The position numbers were made by a program, and so were the translations under genes. DNA of 33,468 nt. It comes from Hydrogenophaga sp. (GTDB taxonomy: Bacteria > Pseudomonadota > Gammaproteobacteria > Burkholderiales > Burkholderiaceae_C). The stretch covers positions 1-33,468 of the forward strand of contig NZ_JAOASO010000127.1 of NCBI RefSeq assembly GCF_030158645.1, in the 5' to 3' direction. The notes beneath the pieces are model-generated. The model saw nothing but the letters and a program-made list of their open reading frames with translations. It had not been told where the DNA came from and did no database searches. Shown here in pieces: positions 17,183 through 27,823 of this stretch (its first letter is position 1; each line of letters begins with the position of its first letter).

Positions 17183-17776
17183 TCAGTCGGTCGACTCGAA
17201 CTGCGCCGCGTTCTTCCCCTTGAAGGGCGCGTAGAACGCCTTGATCGCGGCCATGTCGGCCTCCACATCGCCGGTGGGTTCGAACAGCGGACCCAGGCCG
17301 CTGATCTTGCGCTCGTAGTCCATGTACGCCATGACGATCGGCACCTGGGCTTCGCGGGCGATGTAGTAGAAGCCGGTCTTCCAGTACCGCGTCTTGCTGC
17401 GCGTGCCCTCGGGCGGCACGATGAGCTGCAGCGGGCCATCGGCCTCACGAATCGCCTTGGCCGAGGCGGCGACCAGATTCGTGGACTGCTCGCGGTTGAC
17501 CGAAATCCCGCCAAGCCAGCGCATGACCCCGCCAAACGGCGCACGGAAGATGCTTTTTTTGCCCATCCAGCGGATGTTGAGCCGCAGGGCAAAAGCCACC
17601 ATCAAGGTGTAGGGCAGGTCCCAGTTGCTGGTGTGAGGCGCTGCGATCAGCACGCTGCGCGCGGCGTGCGCGGGCAGGGCCCCTTCCACACGCCAGCCGG
17701 TGAGTTTCAGAAATCCGATCGAGAAGGCGCGCAGCAGCGTGTTGAAGACGGGTGTGGTGAAGATCGTGCGTTGCAT
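17183..17776 (-). CDS. Lysophospholipid acyltransferase family protein (PlsC-like)
   Basis: A 197-residue acyltransferase of the PlsC superfamily. The catalytic HX4D motif is HTSNWD at residues 48-53, and the acceptor motif PPEGTRSK lies near residue 120. WMGKKSIFRAPFGGVMRWLGGISVNRE matches the intermediate motif. Its small size and the context resemble the 1-acylglycerol-3-phosphate acyltransferases often annotated in Burkholderiales. The start at 17776 (MQRTIFTTPVF) is chosen because the open frame further upstream only mirrors the divergent hydrolase gene. It is probably membrane-associated through its hydrophobic N-terminus. The acyl acceptor is not known. Confidence 0.87.
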   Translation of the reverse strand: MQRTIFTTPVFNTLLRAFSIGFLKLTGWRVEGALPAHAARSVLIAAPHTSNWDLPYTLMVAFALRLNIRWMGKKSIFRAPFGGVMRWLGGISVNREQSTNLVAASAKAIREADGPLQLIVPPEGTRSKTRYWKTGFYYIAREAQVPIVMAYMDYERKISGLGPLFEPTGDVEADMAAIKAFYAPFKGKNAAQFESTD

Positions 17777-17839
17777 GGCAGGGAGTATCGGCGAGAGACC
17801 CGCGGTAACATCCGCGCGCGCCCACCCACCGGAGTCCAC

Positions 17840-18676
17840 ATGCACCAGCCCATCCAGATCGCCGGCACCGACGTGTGGCTGGACGGCGAAGGTCCGCACA
17901 CTGTGGTGATGCTGCACGGCTGGCCCGATTCCCCCGCGCTGTGGGACAGTTCGGTGGCAGCCCTGAAAGCAGGCTACCGCTGCGTGCGTTTTCATCTGCC
18001 TGGCCATCAACTTGGAAAACCATCGCAGCCGTTGTCGGTGGTGGACACGACCGATCTGATCAGAACCATCGTCGACACGGTGAGCCCGGTCCAGCCGGTC
18101 ACGCTGTTGCTGCACGACTGGGGTTGCCTGTTCGGCTATGAATTTGCTGCCCGCCATCCGCATCGGGTGGCGCGGGTGATCGGTGTCGACATCGGTGACA
18201 CCGGCTCGGACGGGTACCTGGCGTCGCTCGGCGCACGGCAAAAACTGATGATCGCAGGCTACCAGTGGTGGCTGGCGACGGCCTGGCGTCTGGGTCCTTG
18301 GGCGCCGGCCCTGGCCAACCGCATGACCCGTTTCATGGCGCGCGCGCTCGGCTGCCGCAACGATCCTGAGCGCGTGGTCTGGCAGATGAACTACCCCTAC
18401 GCCATGCAATGGTGGGGCGCTCTGGGCGGGCTGCGAGGTGTGCTTCCGGTGGAGCGGCTGCTTGGCGAGCACATGCCGGCGCTCTACCTGTATGGCCGGT
18501 GCAAACCGTTCATGTTCCATTCGCCCGGTTGGCTTGAGCAGCTGGCCCGGTCCCCGGGTTGCGCGGTGCACGCGCTGGAGACCGGTCACTGGGTCATGGG
18601 ACACAAACCTGCGGAGTTCAACGCCATCGTGCGAGCGTGGCTGGACCAAGCCACCCGCACGGGGACGGCTGTCTGA
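17840..18676 (+). CDS. Alpha/beta hydrolase (epoxide hydrolase / haloalkane dehalogenase-like)
   Basis: A 278-residue alpha/beta hydrolase. The oxyanion loop HGWPDS is at residues 26-31. The nucleophile elbow is HDWGC with the nucleophile D93, and the catalytic histidine is probably in TGHWVMGHKPAEF near the C-terminus. An aspartate nucleophile in an HDWG context points to epoxide hydrolases or haloalkane dehalogenases rather than serine esterases; the substrate is unknown. ATG 17840 is preceded by GGAG at 17831-17834, and the longer reading from 17633 runs into the divergent acyltransferase. The stop overlaps the next ATG (TGATG), so the two may be co-translated. Confidence 0.85.
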   Translation: MHQPIQIAGTDVWLDGEGPHTVVMLHGWPDSPALWDSSVAALKAGYRCVRFHLPGHQLGKPSQPLSVVDTTDLIRTIVDTVSPVQPVTLLLHDWGCLFGYEFAARHPHRVARVIGVDIGDTGSDGYLASLGARQKLMIAGYQWWLATAWRLGPWAPALANRMTRFMARALGCRNDPERVVWQMNYPYAMQWWGALGGLRGVLPVERLLGEHMPALYLYGRCKPFMFHSPGWLEQLARSPGCAVHALETGHWVMGHKPAEFNAIVRAWLDQATRTGTAV

Positions 18677-18888
18677 TGAAACCCGAAGATCTCGAACGCC
18701 TGCTCACCGTGGAAATGCCGTTCGGCAAACACAAGGGCCGCCTGATTGCGGACCTGCCGGGCAACTACCTCAACTGGTTTGCGCGGGAGGGGTTTCCCAA
18801 GAGCGAGGTGGGCCGACTGCTGCAGCTCATGCACGAGATCGACCACAACGGGCTGGGCGATCTGCTCACGCCATTGCGGCGCCGCTGA
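18676..18888 (+). CDS. DUF3820 family small protein
   Basis: A 70-residue protein whose sequence MPFGKHKGRLIADLPGNYLNWFAREGFPKSEVGRLLQLMHEIDHNGLGDLL matches the DUF3820 family from memory. The family is sometimes labelled putative quorum-sensing-regulated virulence factor because of one Pseudomonas member. The molecular role is unknown. The ATG sits in a TGATG overlap with the hydrolase gene. It converges on the exonuclease-domain gene, 9 bases away. Confidence 0.8.
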   Translation: MKPEDLERLLTVEMPFGKHKGRLIADLPGNYLNWFAREGFPKSEVGRLLQLMHEIDHNGLGDLLTPLRRR

Positions 18889-18897
18889 ACGGGCCGC

Positions 18898-19500
18898 TCA
18901 GCGCAGGCCGAGGGCGTCAAACACACGCGCTGCGGCGTACGCATCGTTGGCCGCGTAGATCAACTGCGACTCGCTCAGGTGCGGGTTGGCCCAGTTGGAC
19001 GTGGCGGCTTTTTTCGATTTGAGGAATCGCCGGTTGAACAGCACCGCCACGGCGCCCTTCACGCCCATGTCTTTGCGGTAGCCGCGTTCTCGGAACACCG
19101 TGTTGAGCTCCAGCACCGCCGCCGGCTCCACCGCGAGTTTGGAGACGATGCGTTTGGTGTCGTCGCCCAGCCCGAAGCCGGCCTTGGTGTGCCGGCCATC
19201 GGCCAGCAGGGCGGCCGCCTGTTCACGGCAACCGGGCTCGTGCAACTGGAACACCCAGGCGCGCTCCATCGTGGCGAGCTGCACGATGTGCGGTCCGTCG
19301 GAGAGCTGGTCCTTGAAGAACGTGGGTTTGGATTCGGTGTCGAAGCCCCAGACGGCGCTGTCGGTCAACTCCGCGCAGGCCTCGCGCGCCTGCCGGGCGG
19401 TGTTGACCAGCACGATGCGGTCCAGGCCCAGGCGGTCGAACGGTTCGAGCAAGGCGATCTCGTCCTTGCTGGGCGTGGGGTGTTGTTCGCGGGGTGTCAT
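18898..19500 (-). CDS. 3'-5' exonuclease domain protein (DEDD family)
   Basis: A 200-residue protein of the DnaQ-like/RNase D superfamily. Exo I is FDTESKP with D54 and E56, Exo II lies in KAGFGLGDDTKRI, and Exo III is YAANDAYAA with the tyrosine-type spacing (DEDDy). It resembles stand-alone 3'-5' exonuclease domain proteins rather than full RNase D, since no HRDC domain follows. The RNA or DNA target is unknown. I chose ATG at 19500 (MTPREQHPTP); a start at 19548 adds 16 residues of atypical sequence. It is divergent from the DUF6172-like gene. Confidence 0.85.
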   Translation of the reverse strand: MTPREQHPTPSKDEIALLEPFDRLGLDRIVLVNTARQAREACAELTDSAVWGFDTESKPTFFKDQLSDGPHIVQLATMERAWVFQLHEPGCREQAAALLADGRHTKAGFGLGDDTKRIVSKLAVEPAAVLELNTVFRERGYRKDMGVKGAVAVLFNRRFLKSKKAATSNWANPHLSESQLIYAANDAYAAARVFDALGLR

Positions 19501-19929
19501 GTGCGAGGCAGGATACCCCGGCGCGCATAATCGCGCCCCTTGCCTCACCGCTTTTCCCGGACTTCGGTCCCCCGACTTCGCGCTGCACGCGCCCGATCGC
19601 CATGAGAAAAACCTTTCCGCTGACCCAAGAGGGCCGCCACCCCGACCGCGTGCTCGAAGCCGTCAAACATGAAATCCGCAAATACCTCAAGCGCGAGCGC
19701 CGCCGCGACCTGCCGGAAGGGGTGGATTTCCTGGACTTCGACTGCCGCTGCGGAGCCTCGAAAGACACGGCCGAGGTGGTGCACCTCTCGGCCCTGATGG
19801 GGATCCTGGACGCAGTGGCCAAAGCGGGCGCGACCGAGGCCTATGTGGAGGTCCTGGCCAAGCCCGGCGTTCGCCAGGCCCGCCCGCCCGGCACCAGCGC
19901 CAAAGAGGAGCATCCGGCACAATTGACCG

Positions 19930-22050
<2,121 letters not shown>

Positions 22051-22113
22051 ACCCTGCCGTGCCATGGCGGGCATCGGCAAGAACGTTGGCCACGGAGAGC
22101 CACCACGCGCTCT

Positions 22114-22170
22114 TTTCCTGAACGATTCCCGTGAAACACCGTCCTACCCAAGGCCGGTGAATTCAGGAAA
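22114..22170. repeat. 9-bp perfect inverted repeat downstream of uvrB
   Basis: TTTCCTGAA at 22114-22122 is the exact reverse complement of TTCAGGAAA at 22162-22170, with 39 bases between. No T tract follows, so it does not look like an intrinsic terminator. It may be a folded 3' end of the uvrB transcript or chance. Confidence 0.35.
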
Positions 22171-22219
22171 GACTGTTCGGTATTTTTGTGGTCTTTTGAG
22201 TTTCTAAATCGATTTGTCC

Positions 22220-22247
22220 TAGACAAAACGCATTTCTGCCGTAAAAT
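22220..22247 (+). promoter_or_regulatory. Predicted sigma-70 promoter of the isc operon
   Basis: TAGACA at 22220-22225 and TAAAAT at 22242-22247 are each one base from the -35 and -10 consensus and are 16 bases apart. This places a start near 22254 and a leader of about 160 bases before iscR. The -35 lies in the palindrome TTTGTC-CTA-GACAAA (22213-22227), preceded by the self-complementary AAATCGATTT (22206-22215), so a regulator may bind there. A second candidate -10, TATACT, lies at 22275-22280 but has no good -35. Confidence 0.55.
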
Positions 22248-22275
22248 GCTGAGCAAATCACTAGGCTTTTACGCT

Positions 22276-22300
22276 ATACTCGACGAAAACAGTCGGGAAA
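22276..22300 (+). promoter_or_regulatory. Candidate type 1 IscR-binding site
   Basis: The 25 bases from 22276 fit the E. coli type 1 IscR consensus (ATASYYGACTRWWWYAGTCRRSTAT) at 22 of 25 positions, with a GACG half and an AGTCGGG half around AAAAC. It lies about 110 bases upstream of iscR and overlaps a TATACT -10-like element, so cluster-loaded IscR binding would be expected to repress the operon. The consensus is recalled from E. coli; binding in this organism is inferred. Confidence 0.6.
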
Positions 22301-22412
22301 GCCTTCGATGAAGCGACCCATAGCGGTCAGGGTGGGCGGAGAAGGGGTTCAACGGGTTCTGTCCGATGAGCCAGTCAACGACAGTCAAGCCAACATTCAA
22401 GGAGCTTGAAAA

Positions 22413-22949
22413 ATGCGCCTCACGACCAAAGGCCGCTTTGCGGTCACAGCGATGATTGACCTGGCCCTGCGCCAGAACAACGGACCCGTCACGCTCGCGG
22501 CCATCAGCCAGCGGCAGCAGATTTCGTTGTCATACCTCGAACAATTGTTCGGCAAGCTGCGCCGCCATGAACTCGTCGAATCGACGCGTGGGCCGGGCGG
22601 TGGCTATACCCTGGGCCGCAAGGCATCCGAGATCACTGTGGCCGACATCATCGTGTCGGTTGACGAGCCGATCGATGCCACCCAGTGCGGTGGCAAAGAG
22701 AACTGTCTCGGTGAAGGTCATCGCTGCATGACCCACGAGTTGTGGGCAGCGCTCAACACCAAGATGGTCGATTTTCTGGACTCCGTTTCCCTGCAATCGC
22801 TGGTGGACGAGCAGCTCGCCAAGGGCGTGGTGGTGGAAAACGCGCCGATGATCAAGCGCGCGATCTCCAGCGCCCCTGTGGTCAAGCCCATTCGCGTGAA
22901 CGCGCCCAACTCGGTGTTCGCACTGGGTGGAGCCGCGTTCTCCAAATGA
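22413..22949 (+). CDS. iscR: Fe-S cluster-responsive transcriptional regulator IscR
   Basis: An Rrf2-family winged-helix repressor (178 residues) that senses Fe-S status and controls the isc operon. The N-terminal [19 protein letters not shown] with the helix-turn-helix around [29 protein letters not shown] is diagnostic. Probable cluster ligands are C92, C98, C105 and H108 (QCGGKENC...RCMTH). The gap between the second and third cysteines is one residue longer than in E. coli IscR. An AAGGAG site lies about 7 bases before the ATG. It leads the operon iscR-S-U-A-hscBA-fdx, with a GC-rich hairpin between it and iscS. Confidence 0.96.
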   Translation: MRLTTKGRFAVTAMIDLALRQNNGPVTLAAISQRQQISLSYLEQLFGKLRRHELVESTRGPGGGYTLGRKASEITVADIIVSVDEPIDATQCGGKENCLGEGHRCMTHELWAALNTKMVDFLDSVSLQSLVDEQLAKGVVVENAPMIKRAISSAPVVKPIRVNAPNSVFALGGAAFSK

Positions 22950-22955
22950 GCGTCC

Positions 22956-22980
22956 CAGCCCGGGGCCTGGCTCCGGGCTG
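22956..22980 (+). repeat. GC-rich hairpin between iscR and iscS
   Basis: CAGCCCGG at 22956-22963 pairs perfectly with CCGGGCTG at 22973-22980 around a 9-base loop, starting 6 bases after the iscR stop. No T run follows, so termination is unlikely. A stable structure here could protect the iscR part of a processed transcript, as has been described for the E. coli iscR-iscS junction; that role is inferred. Confidence 0.6.
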
Positions 22981-23040
22981 CACCCAGCGCAGCGTCAGCC
23001 AGCTTCGGCATCATCCGTCCCCTTATTCATCCAGCCAGCC

Positions 23041-24258
23041 ATGAGCACTCCCCACTTTCCCATTTACATGGACTACAGCGCCACCAACCCCTGCGATCCG
23101 CGGGTGGTGGACGCCATGATTCCCTGGTTGCGCGAGCATTTCGGCAACCCGGCGTCGCGCAGCCACGCCTGGGGTTGGGAAGCCGAGAAGGCCGTGGAGA
23201 CCGCTCGCGAGCAGGTGGCCGCCTTGATCAACGCCGATCCGCGCGAGATCGTCTGGACCAGCGGCGCGACCGAATCCAACAACCTCGCGCTGAAGGGCGC
23301 AGCGCAGTTCTACAAGACCAAGGGCAAACACCTCATCACGGTGAAAACGGAGCACAAGGCCGTGCTCGACACCTGCCGTGAGCTGGAACGCCAAGGCTTC
23401 GAGGTGACCTACATGGACGTGCAAGCCGACGGTTTGCTCGACCTGGAAGCCTTCAAGGCGGCCATCCGCCCCGACACCATCATCGCCTCGGTCATGTTCG
23501 TGAACAACGAGATCGGTGTGATCCAGGACATCGCCGCCATCGGGACGATCTGCCGCGAAAAGGGCGTGATCCTCCACGTGGACGCGGCGCAGGCCACGGG
23601 CCGGATCGACATCGACCTGCAGACCCTGCCGGTGGACTTGATGAGCCTGACCTCGCACAAGACTTACGGCCCCAAGGGCATCGGTGCCTTGTATGTGCGC
23701 CGCAAGCCACGCATCCGCATTGAAGCGCAGATGCACGGTGGTGGGCACGAACGCGGCATGCGCTCGGGCACGCTGCCCACTCACCAGTGCGTGGGCATGG
23801 GCGAGGCTTATCGCATCGCCAAAGCCGAAATGCACGAAGAGAACAAGCGCATCCAGGCGCTGCACGACCGCATGTTGGCGGGCCTGAAGGATGTGGAAGA
23901 AGTCTTCATCAACGGGCACGATACGAAGCGCGTTCCGCACAACCTGAACATGAGCTTCAACTACGTTGAAGGTGAGTCGCTGATCATGGGCATCAAAGGC
24001 CTGGCGGTGTCGTCGGGCTCGGCTTGCACCTCTGCCAGCCTGGAGCCCAGTTACGTGCTGCGTGCCCTGGGACGCAGCGACGAGCTCGCTCACAGCAGCC
24101 TGCGCATGACGATCGGTCGCTGGACGACCGAAGAAGAAGTTGACTACGCAATTGCCACGATCAAGGAGAACGTGGCCAAGTTGCGCGAGTTGTCCCCGTT
24201 GTGGGAAATGTTCAAAGACGGAATCGACTTGTCCACCATCCAGTGGGCAGCACACTGA
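23041..24258 (+). CDS. iscS: Cysteine desulfurase IscS
   Basis: A PLP enzyme that takes sulfur from cysteine as a persulfide and passes it to IscU and other acceptors. It has 405 residues, close to the E. coli enzyme. It has [18 protein letters not shown] at the N-terminus, the PLP lysine K207 in [14 protein letters not shown], and the active-site cysteine C329 in [21 protein letters not shown]. The C-terminal segment ending [13 protein letters not shown] resembles the IscU-docking tail. ATG 23041 is chosen; an in-frame start at 22927 would overlap iscR. Confidence 0.97.
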   Translation: MSTPHFPIYMDYSATNPCDPRVVDAMIPWLREHFGNPASRSHAWGWEAEKAVETAREQVAALINADPREIVWTSGATESNNLALKGAAQFYKTKGKHLITVKTEHKAVLDTCRELERQGFEVTYMDVQADGLLDLEAFKAAIRPDTIIASVMFVNNEIGVIQDIAAIGTICREKGVILHVDAAQATGRIDIDLQTLPVDLMSLTSHKTYGPKGIGALYVRRKPRIRIEAQMHGGGHERGMRSGTLPTHQCVGMGEAYRIAKAEMHEENKRIQALHDRMLAGLKDVEEVFINGHDTKRVPHNLNMSFNYVEGESLIMGIKGLAVSSGSACTSASLEPSYVLRALGRSDELAHSSLRMTIGRWTTEEEVDYAIATIKENVAKLRELSPLWEMFKDGIDLSTIQWAAH

Positions 24259-24270
24259 AGGAGAAAGACC

Positions 24271-24657
24271 ATGGCCTATTCAGAAAAAGTGGTTGACCAC
24301 TACGAAAACCCCCGCAACGTCGGCTCGTTTGAAAAAGGCGACGACAGCGTCGGCACCGGCATGGTGGGTGCGCCCGCCTGCGGTGACGTGATGAAACTGC
24401 AGATCAAGGTCAACCCGACCACGGGCGTGATCGAAGACGCGCGTTTCAAGACCTACGGTTGCGGCTCCGCCATTGCGTCCTCATCGCTGGTGACGGAATG
24501 GGTCAAAGGCAAGACGCTGGACGAAGCGGCAGCGCTGAAAAACAGCCAGATCGCCGAAGAACTGGCCCTGCCGCCCGTGAAGATTCACTGCTCCATCCTG
24601 GCCGAAGACGCGATCAAGGCGGCGGTGGACGACTACCGCAAAAAGCACAGCCACTGA
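24271..24657 (+). CDS. iscU: Fe-S cluster assembly scaffold IscU
   Basis: The scaffold on which 2Fe-2S clusters are built before transfer, 128 residues. Cluster ligands are C37 (GAPACGDV), C64 (TYGCGSA) and C107 (KIHCSIL). The HscA-recognition motif LPPVK precedes the last cysteine. The protein is close to E. coli IscU throughout, with one extra residue in the loop near KVNPTTG. A GGAG site lies shortly upstream, 12 bases after iscS. Confidence 0.98.
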   Translation: MAYSEKVVDHYENPRNVGSFEKGDDSVGTGMVGAPACGDVMKLQIKVNPTTGVIEDARFKTYGCGSAIASSSLVTEWVKGKTLDEAAALKNSQIAEELALPPVKIHCSILAEDAIKAAVDDYRKKHSH

Positions 24658-24670
24658 GCTGCAAGGCGCC

Positions 24671-24994
24671 ATGTCCATTTCCATCTCTGAAGCCGCAGCG
24701 CGCCACGTGACCCGCTACATTGCCAAACGCGGCAAGGGCGTGGGCGTGCGCCTGGGCGTGAAGACCACCGGTTGCTCCGGCCTGGCCTACAAGCTCGAGT
24801 ACGCGGACGACATCGCGCCCGAGGACGTCGTGTTTGAAGACAACGGCGTGAAGGTTCTGGTCGACCCCAAGAGCCTGGCCTACATCGACGGCACACAGCT
24901 TGATTTCGTGCGCGAAGGCCTGAATGAAGGTTTCCGTTTCAACAACCCGAACGAGCGCGACCGTTGCGGTTGTGGCGAGAGCTTCCGGGTCTGA
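24671..24994 (+). CDS. iscA: Iron-sulfur cluster assembly protein IscA
   Basis: An A-type carrier of 107 residues that accepts clusters from IscU or delivers iron. The three conserved cysteines are C35 ([15 protein letters not shown]), C99 and C101 ([12 protein letters not shown]). It starts 13 bases after iscU. It is followed by a terminator-like hairpin before hscB, so it may be the last gene of the main isc transcript. Confidence 0.97.
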   Translation: MSISISEAAARHVTRYIAKRGKGVGVRLGVKTTGCSGLAYKLEYADDIAPEDVVFEDNGVKVLVDPKSLAYIDGTQLDFVREGLNEGFRFNNPNERDRCGCGESFRV

Positions 24995-25014
24995 TGCCTT
25001 AGATGTTGGGATTC

Positions 25015-25053
25015 AAGCCGCCTGCGCATCACAGCGTCGGCGGCTTTTGTTTG
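25015..25053 (+). terminator. Intrinsic-terminator-like hairpin between iscA and hscB
   Basis: AAGCCGCC at 25015-25022 pairs perfectly with GGCGGCTT at 25039-25046 around a 16-base loop. TTTTGTTTG runs straight into the hscB start codon at 25054. This is a complete intrinsic terminator shape inside an operon. It could partly stop transcription after iscA or affect hscB initiation. Confidence 0.65.
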
Positions 25054-25578
25054 ATGAACCTGAACCTTCAATCGACCGACTTCGAGATCTTTGCCATCGA
25101 GCCCCGATTCGGGCTGGACCGTGCTGTGTTGGACGCGCGCTGGAAAGACCTGCAGCGCGAAGCCCACCCCGACCGATTTGCCACGGCCGACGCTCAGTCG
25201 CAGCGTCAGGCCATGCAGTGGTCGGTGCGCATCAACGAGGCCTACCAGCGCTTGAAGGACCCGCTCAAGCGCGCTGCGTACCTGTGTGAGCTCAACGGTG
25301 CTCCGATTCAGGCCGAGAACAACACGGCCATGCCCGCGGCGTTCTTGATTCAACAGATGCAGTGGCGAGAAGACCTGGACGAGGCGAATGGTCTGTCCGA
25401 TCTGGAGCGAATGGCCGATGACGTGGCCCTGGCGCGTCGGGACATGTTGCAAGGCTTGCAGACCACCGCCGACGACCTGCGCGACTGGCCAGCACTGGCG
25501 CAGCAGGTCAGAGCCCTTATGTTCGTTGAGCGCTTTGCGCGCGATGTGGAAAGCCGCATCGATCTGCTGGGACAATAG
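25054..25578 (+). CDS. hscB: Fe-S assembly co-chaperone HscB
   Basis: A J-domain protein of 174 residues that brings IscU to HscA. The N-terminal J domain has HPD at residues 38-40 (LQREAHPDRFA), and the C-terminal three-helix part ends VERFARDVESRIDLL. ATG 25054 gives the usual length and first residues (NLQSTDFEIFAIEPRF). An in-frame ATG at 25003 would add 17 residues encoded by the terminator hairpin and is unlikely. There is no clear Shine-Dalgarno sequence, since the hairpin arm occupies that position, so translation may be weak or controlled. Confidence 0.93.
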   Translation: MNLNLQSTDFEIFAIEPRFGLDRAVLDARWKDLQREAHPDRFATADAQSQRQAMQWSVRINEAYQRLKDPLKRAAYLCELNGAPIQAENNTAMPAAFLIQQMQWREDLDEANGLSDLERMADDVALARRDMLQGLQTTADDLRDWPALAQQVRALMFVERFARDVESRIDLLGQ

Positions 25579-25607
25579 GCGGTTGTTTTTTGAACCGATC
25601 GTGACCC

Positions 25608-27479
25608 ATGGCGCTTCTGCAGATTTCCGAACCCGGCCAGTCCCTCGACCCCCACCAGCGCCGTGTGGCGGTGGGTATCGACCTGGGCACCACGCATTCA
25701 TTGGTCGCCGCCGTGCGTCACGGGGTGGCCGAGTGCCTGCCGGCCACGGATGGCCGCGTGATTCTTCCCAGCGTGGTGCGTTATCTGGACCCGGCCCAGG
25801 GCGGCTCGGGTCGGCAGATCGGTTTTGACGCGCTGGCCGCGCAAGTGCAGGATCCCGCCAACACGGTGAGTTCGGTCAAGCGCCTCATGGGGCGCAGCCG
25901 CACCCAGGTGGTCGACGTGGACAAACTGGCCTACACCGTGATTGACCAGGATGGCATGGCCGTGGTGGACACCGTGGCTGGCCGCAAGACACCCATGGAA
26001 GTGAGCGCCGAGATTCTGGCCACGCTGCGGTTTCGTGCCGAGGACAGCTTTGACGACGAACTCTACGGCGCCGTGATCACGGTGCCCGCGTACTTCGACG
26101 ACGCACAGCGCCAGGCCACCAAGGACGCGGCGCAACTCGCTGGCATCCATGTGCTTCGCCTGATCAACGAGCCCACGGCAGCGGCAATCGCCTATGGCCT
26201 GGACAACGGCTCGGAAGGTGTCTACGCCATCTACGACCTGGGCGGTGGCACCTTCGACATTTCCATCCTGCGGCTCACCAAAGGCGTCTTCGAGGTCATG
26301 GCCACAGGCGGTGATTCAGCGCTGGGCGGGGACGACTACGACCAAGCGCTCGCCGCGTGGGTGATCGCCCAAGCTGGCGTGAGCGCTTTGCTCAACGCCT
26401 CGGAGCGTGCTGCGGTCCATGCCGAGGCGCGCCGTGTGAAAGAGGCCTTGTCCTCTTCCGCCAGTGAATGCTTCCGCGCCCTTGTAGCGGGCCAGGCGAT
26501 CGAGAAGAGCGTCACGAATGCCGACTTCGAACGCTGCACCGCCGCGCTCACCACCCGGACCATGACGGCCGTGCGAAAGGTGCTGCGCGATGCCGGCATT
26601 TCAAAGGACGAGGTCAACGGTGTCGTCATGGTCGGGGGCTCGACCCGCATGCCGGTGGTGCGGCGAACCGTGGGCGAGTTTTTCAATCAGGAGCCATTGA
26701 CCAACCTCAACCCTGATGAGGTCGTGGCCTTGGGCGCTGCCATCCAGGCGAACGCCCTGGCCGGCAACAGCCGTGATGGAGACCTGCTGCTGCTCGACGT
26801 GATTCCCCTGTCGCTGGGCATCGAGACCATGGGCGGCCTGGTCGAGCGCATCGTGCCGCGCAACAGCTCGATTCCCACCGCATTGGCCCAGGACTTCACC
26901 ACTTACCAGGACGGCCAGACCGCGCTGGCTTTGCACGTGGTGCAGGGAGAGCGCGATCTGGTGGCCGACTGCCGCAGCCTTGCGCGTTTCGAGTTGCGCG
27001 GCATTCCACCCATGGTGGCTGGTGCGGCTCGCATTCGCGTGACCTTCACCGTGGACGCCGACGGCCTGCTGTCGGTGAGTGCAAAAGAGCAGGGCAGCGG
27101 CGTGGAGGCTCGCGTGGACGTGAAGCCCGCCTACGGCCTGTCCGACGAGCAGATCGCGGCCATGCTGCAAGACAGCTTTGCCACCGCACAGCAGGACATG
27201 CAGGCGCGTGCGCTGGTCGAAGCCCGTGTGGACGCCGACCGCATGATCGCGGCCACCCGAACCGCGCTGGCCGCCGACGCCGACCTGCTGGAGGGCGACG
27301 AGCGCAAGAACATCGATGCCTTGATCGAGGCGCTCAGCCAGTCGATCACCGGCACCGAAGCCGCCACCATCGAAGCCGCCACCAGCGCCTTGGCCAAGGG
27401 CACCGAAGCATTTGCCGCCATGCGCATGAACCGCGGTATCCAGCACGCCCTGGCCGGCAAGAAACTCGAAGAAGTCTGA
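25608..27479 (+). CDS. hscA: Fe-S assembly Hsp70 chaperone HscA
   Basis: A specialised Hsp70 (623 residues) that uses ATP to help release clusters from IscU. The ATPase domain has [18 protein letters not shown], a [24 protein letters not shown] block, [16 protein letters not shown] and [16 protein letters not shown]; the substrate domain begins around [17 protein letters not shown]. The residues and length are those of HscA rather than DnaK, and its place between hscB and fdx confirms it. It lies 29 bases after hscB. Confidence 0.97.
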   Translation: MALLQISEPGQSLDPHQRRVAVGIDLGTTHSLVAAVRHGVAECLPATDGRVILPSVVRYLDPAQGGSGRQIGFDALAAQVQDPANTVSSVKRLMGRSRTQVVDVDKLAYTVIDQDGMAVVDTVAGRKTPMEVSAEILATLRFRAEDSFDDELYGAVITVPAYFDDAQRQATKDAAQLAGIHVLRLINEPTAAAIAYGLDNGSEGVYAIYDLGGGTFDISILRLTKGVFEVMATGGDSALGGDDYDQALAAWVIAQAGVSALLNASERAAVHAEARRVKEALSSSASECFRALVAGQAIEKSVTNADFERCTAALTTRTMTAVRKVLRDAGISKDEVNGVVMVGGSTRMPVVRRTVGEFFNQEPLTNLNPDEVVALGAAIQANALAGNSRDGDLLLLDVIPLSLGIETMGGLVERIVPRNSSIPTALAQDFTTYQDGQTALALHVVQGERDLVADCRSLARFELRGIPPMVAGAARIRVTFTVDADGLLSVSAKEQGSGVEARVDVKPAYGLSDEQIAAMLQDSFATAQQDMQARALVEARVDADRMIAATRTALAADADLLEGDERKNIDALIEALSQSITGTEAATIEAATSALAKGTEAFAAMRMNRGIQHALAGKKLEEV

Positions 27480-27484
27480 ACCCC

Positions 27485-27823
27485 ATGCCCACCATCAAAA
27501 TCCTTCCCCATCCCGAATACTGCCCGCAAGGCGCCAGCATCACGGCGCCCGCCGGTACCTCGATCTGCGAAGCCTTGCTGGACAACAAGATCAACATCGA
27601 GCACGCCTGCGACATGAGCGCGGCCTGCACGACCTGCCACGTGATCGTGCGCGAGGGCTTCAACAGCCTGAACGAACTCGACGAGACCGAAGAAGACCTG
27701 CTCGACCGCGCCTGGGGACTGGAGCCGAACTCGCGCCTGTCGTGCCAGGCGTTTCTCGCGCAGCAGGACGTGACCGTGGAGATCCCCAAGTACTCGATCA
27801 ACCACGCCAAGGAACTGCACTGA
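27485..27823 (+). CDS. fdx: [2Fe-2S] ferredoxin, ISC type
   Basis: An adrenodoxin-like ferredoxin of 112 residues that supplies electrons for cluster assembly. The ligands are C42, C48 and C51 (ACDMSAACTTC) and C87 (RLSCQAF), the standard spacing for this type. It starts 5 bases after hscA. No iscX follows; instead the stop overlaps the start of dnaQ (TGATG). Confidence 0.97.
   Translation: MPTIKILPHPEYCPQGASITAPAGTSICEALLDNKINIEHACDMSAACTTCHVIVREGFNSLNELDETEEDLLDRAWGLEPNSRLSCQAFLAQQDVTVEIPKYSINHAKELH

Noticed and set aside
25003..25053. Upstream in-frame start for hscB
   Set aside because: The extra 17 residues are encoded by a terminator hairpin and are not found on HscB proteins. ATG 25054 gives the normal N-terminus.
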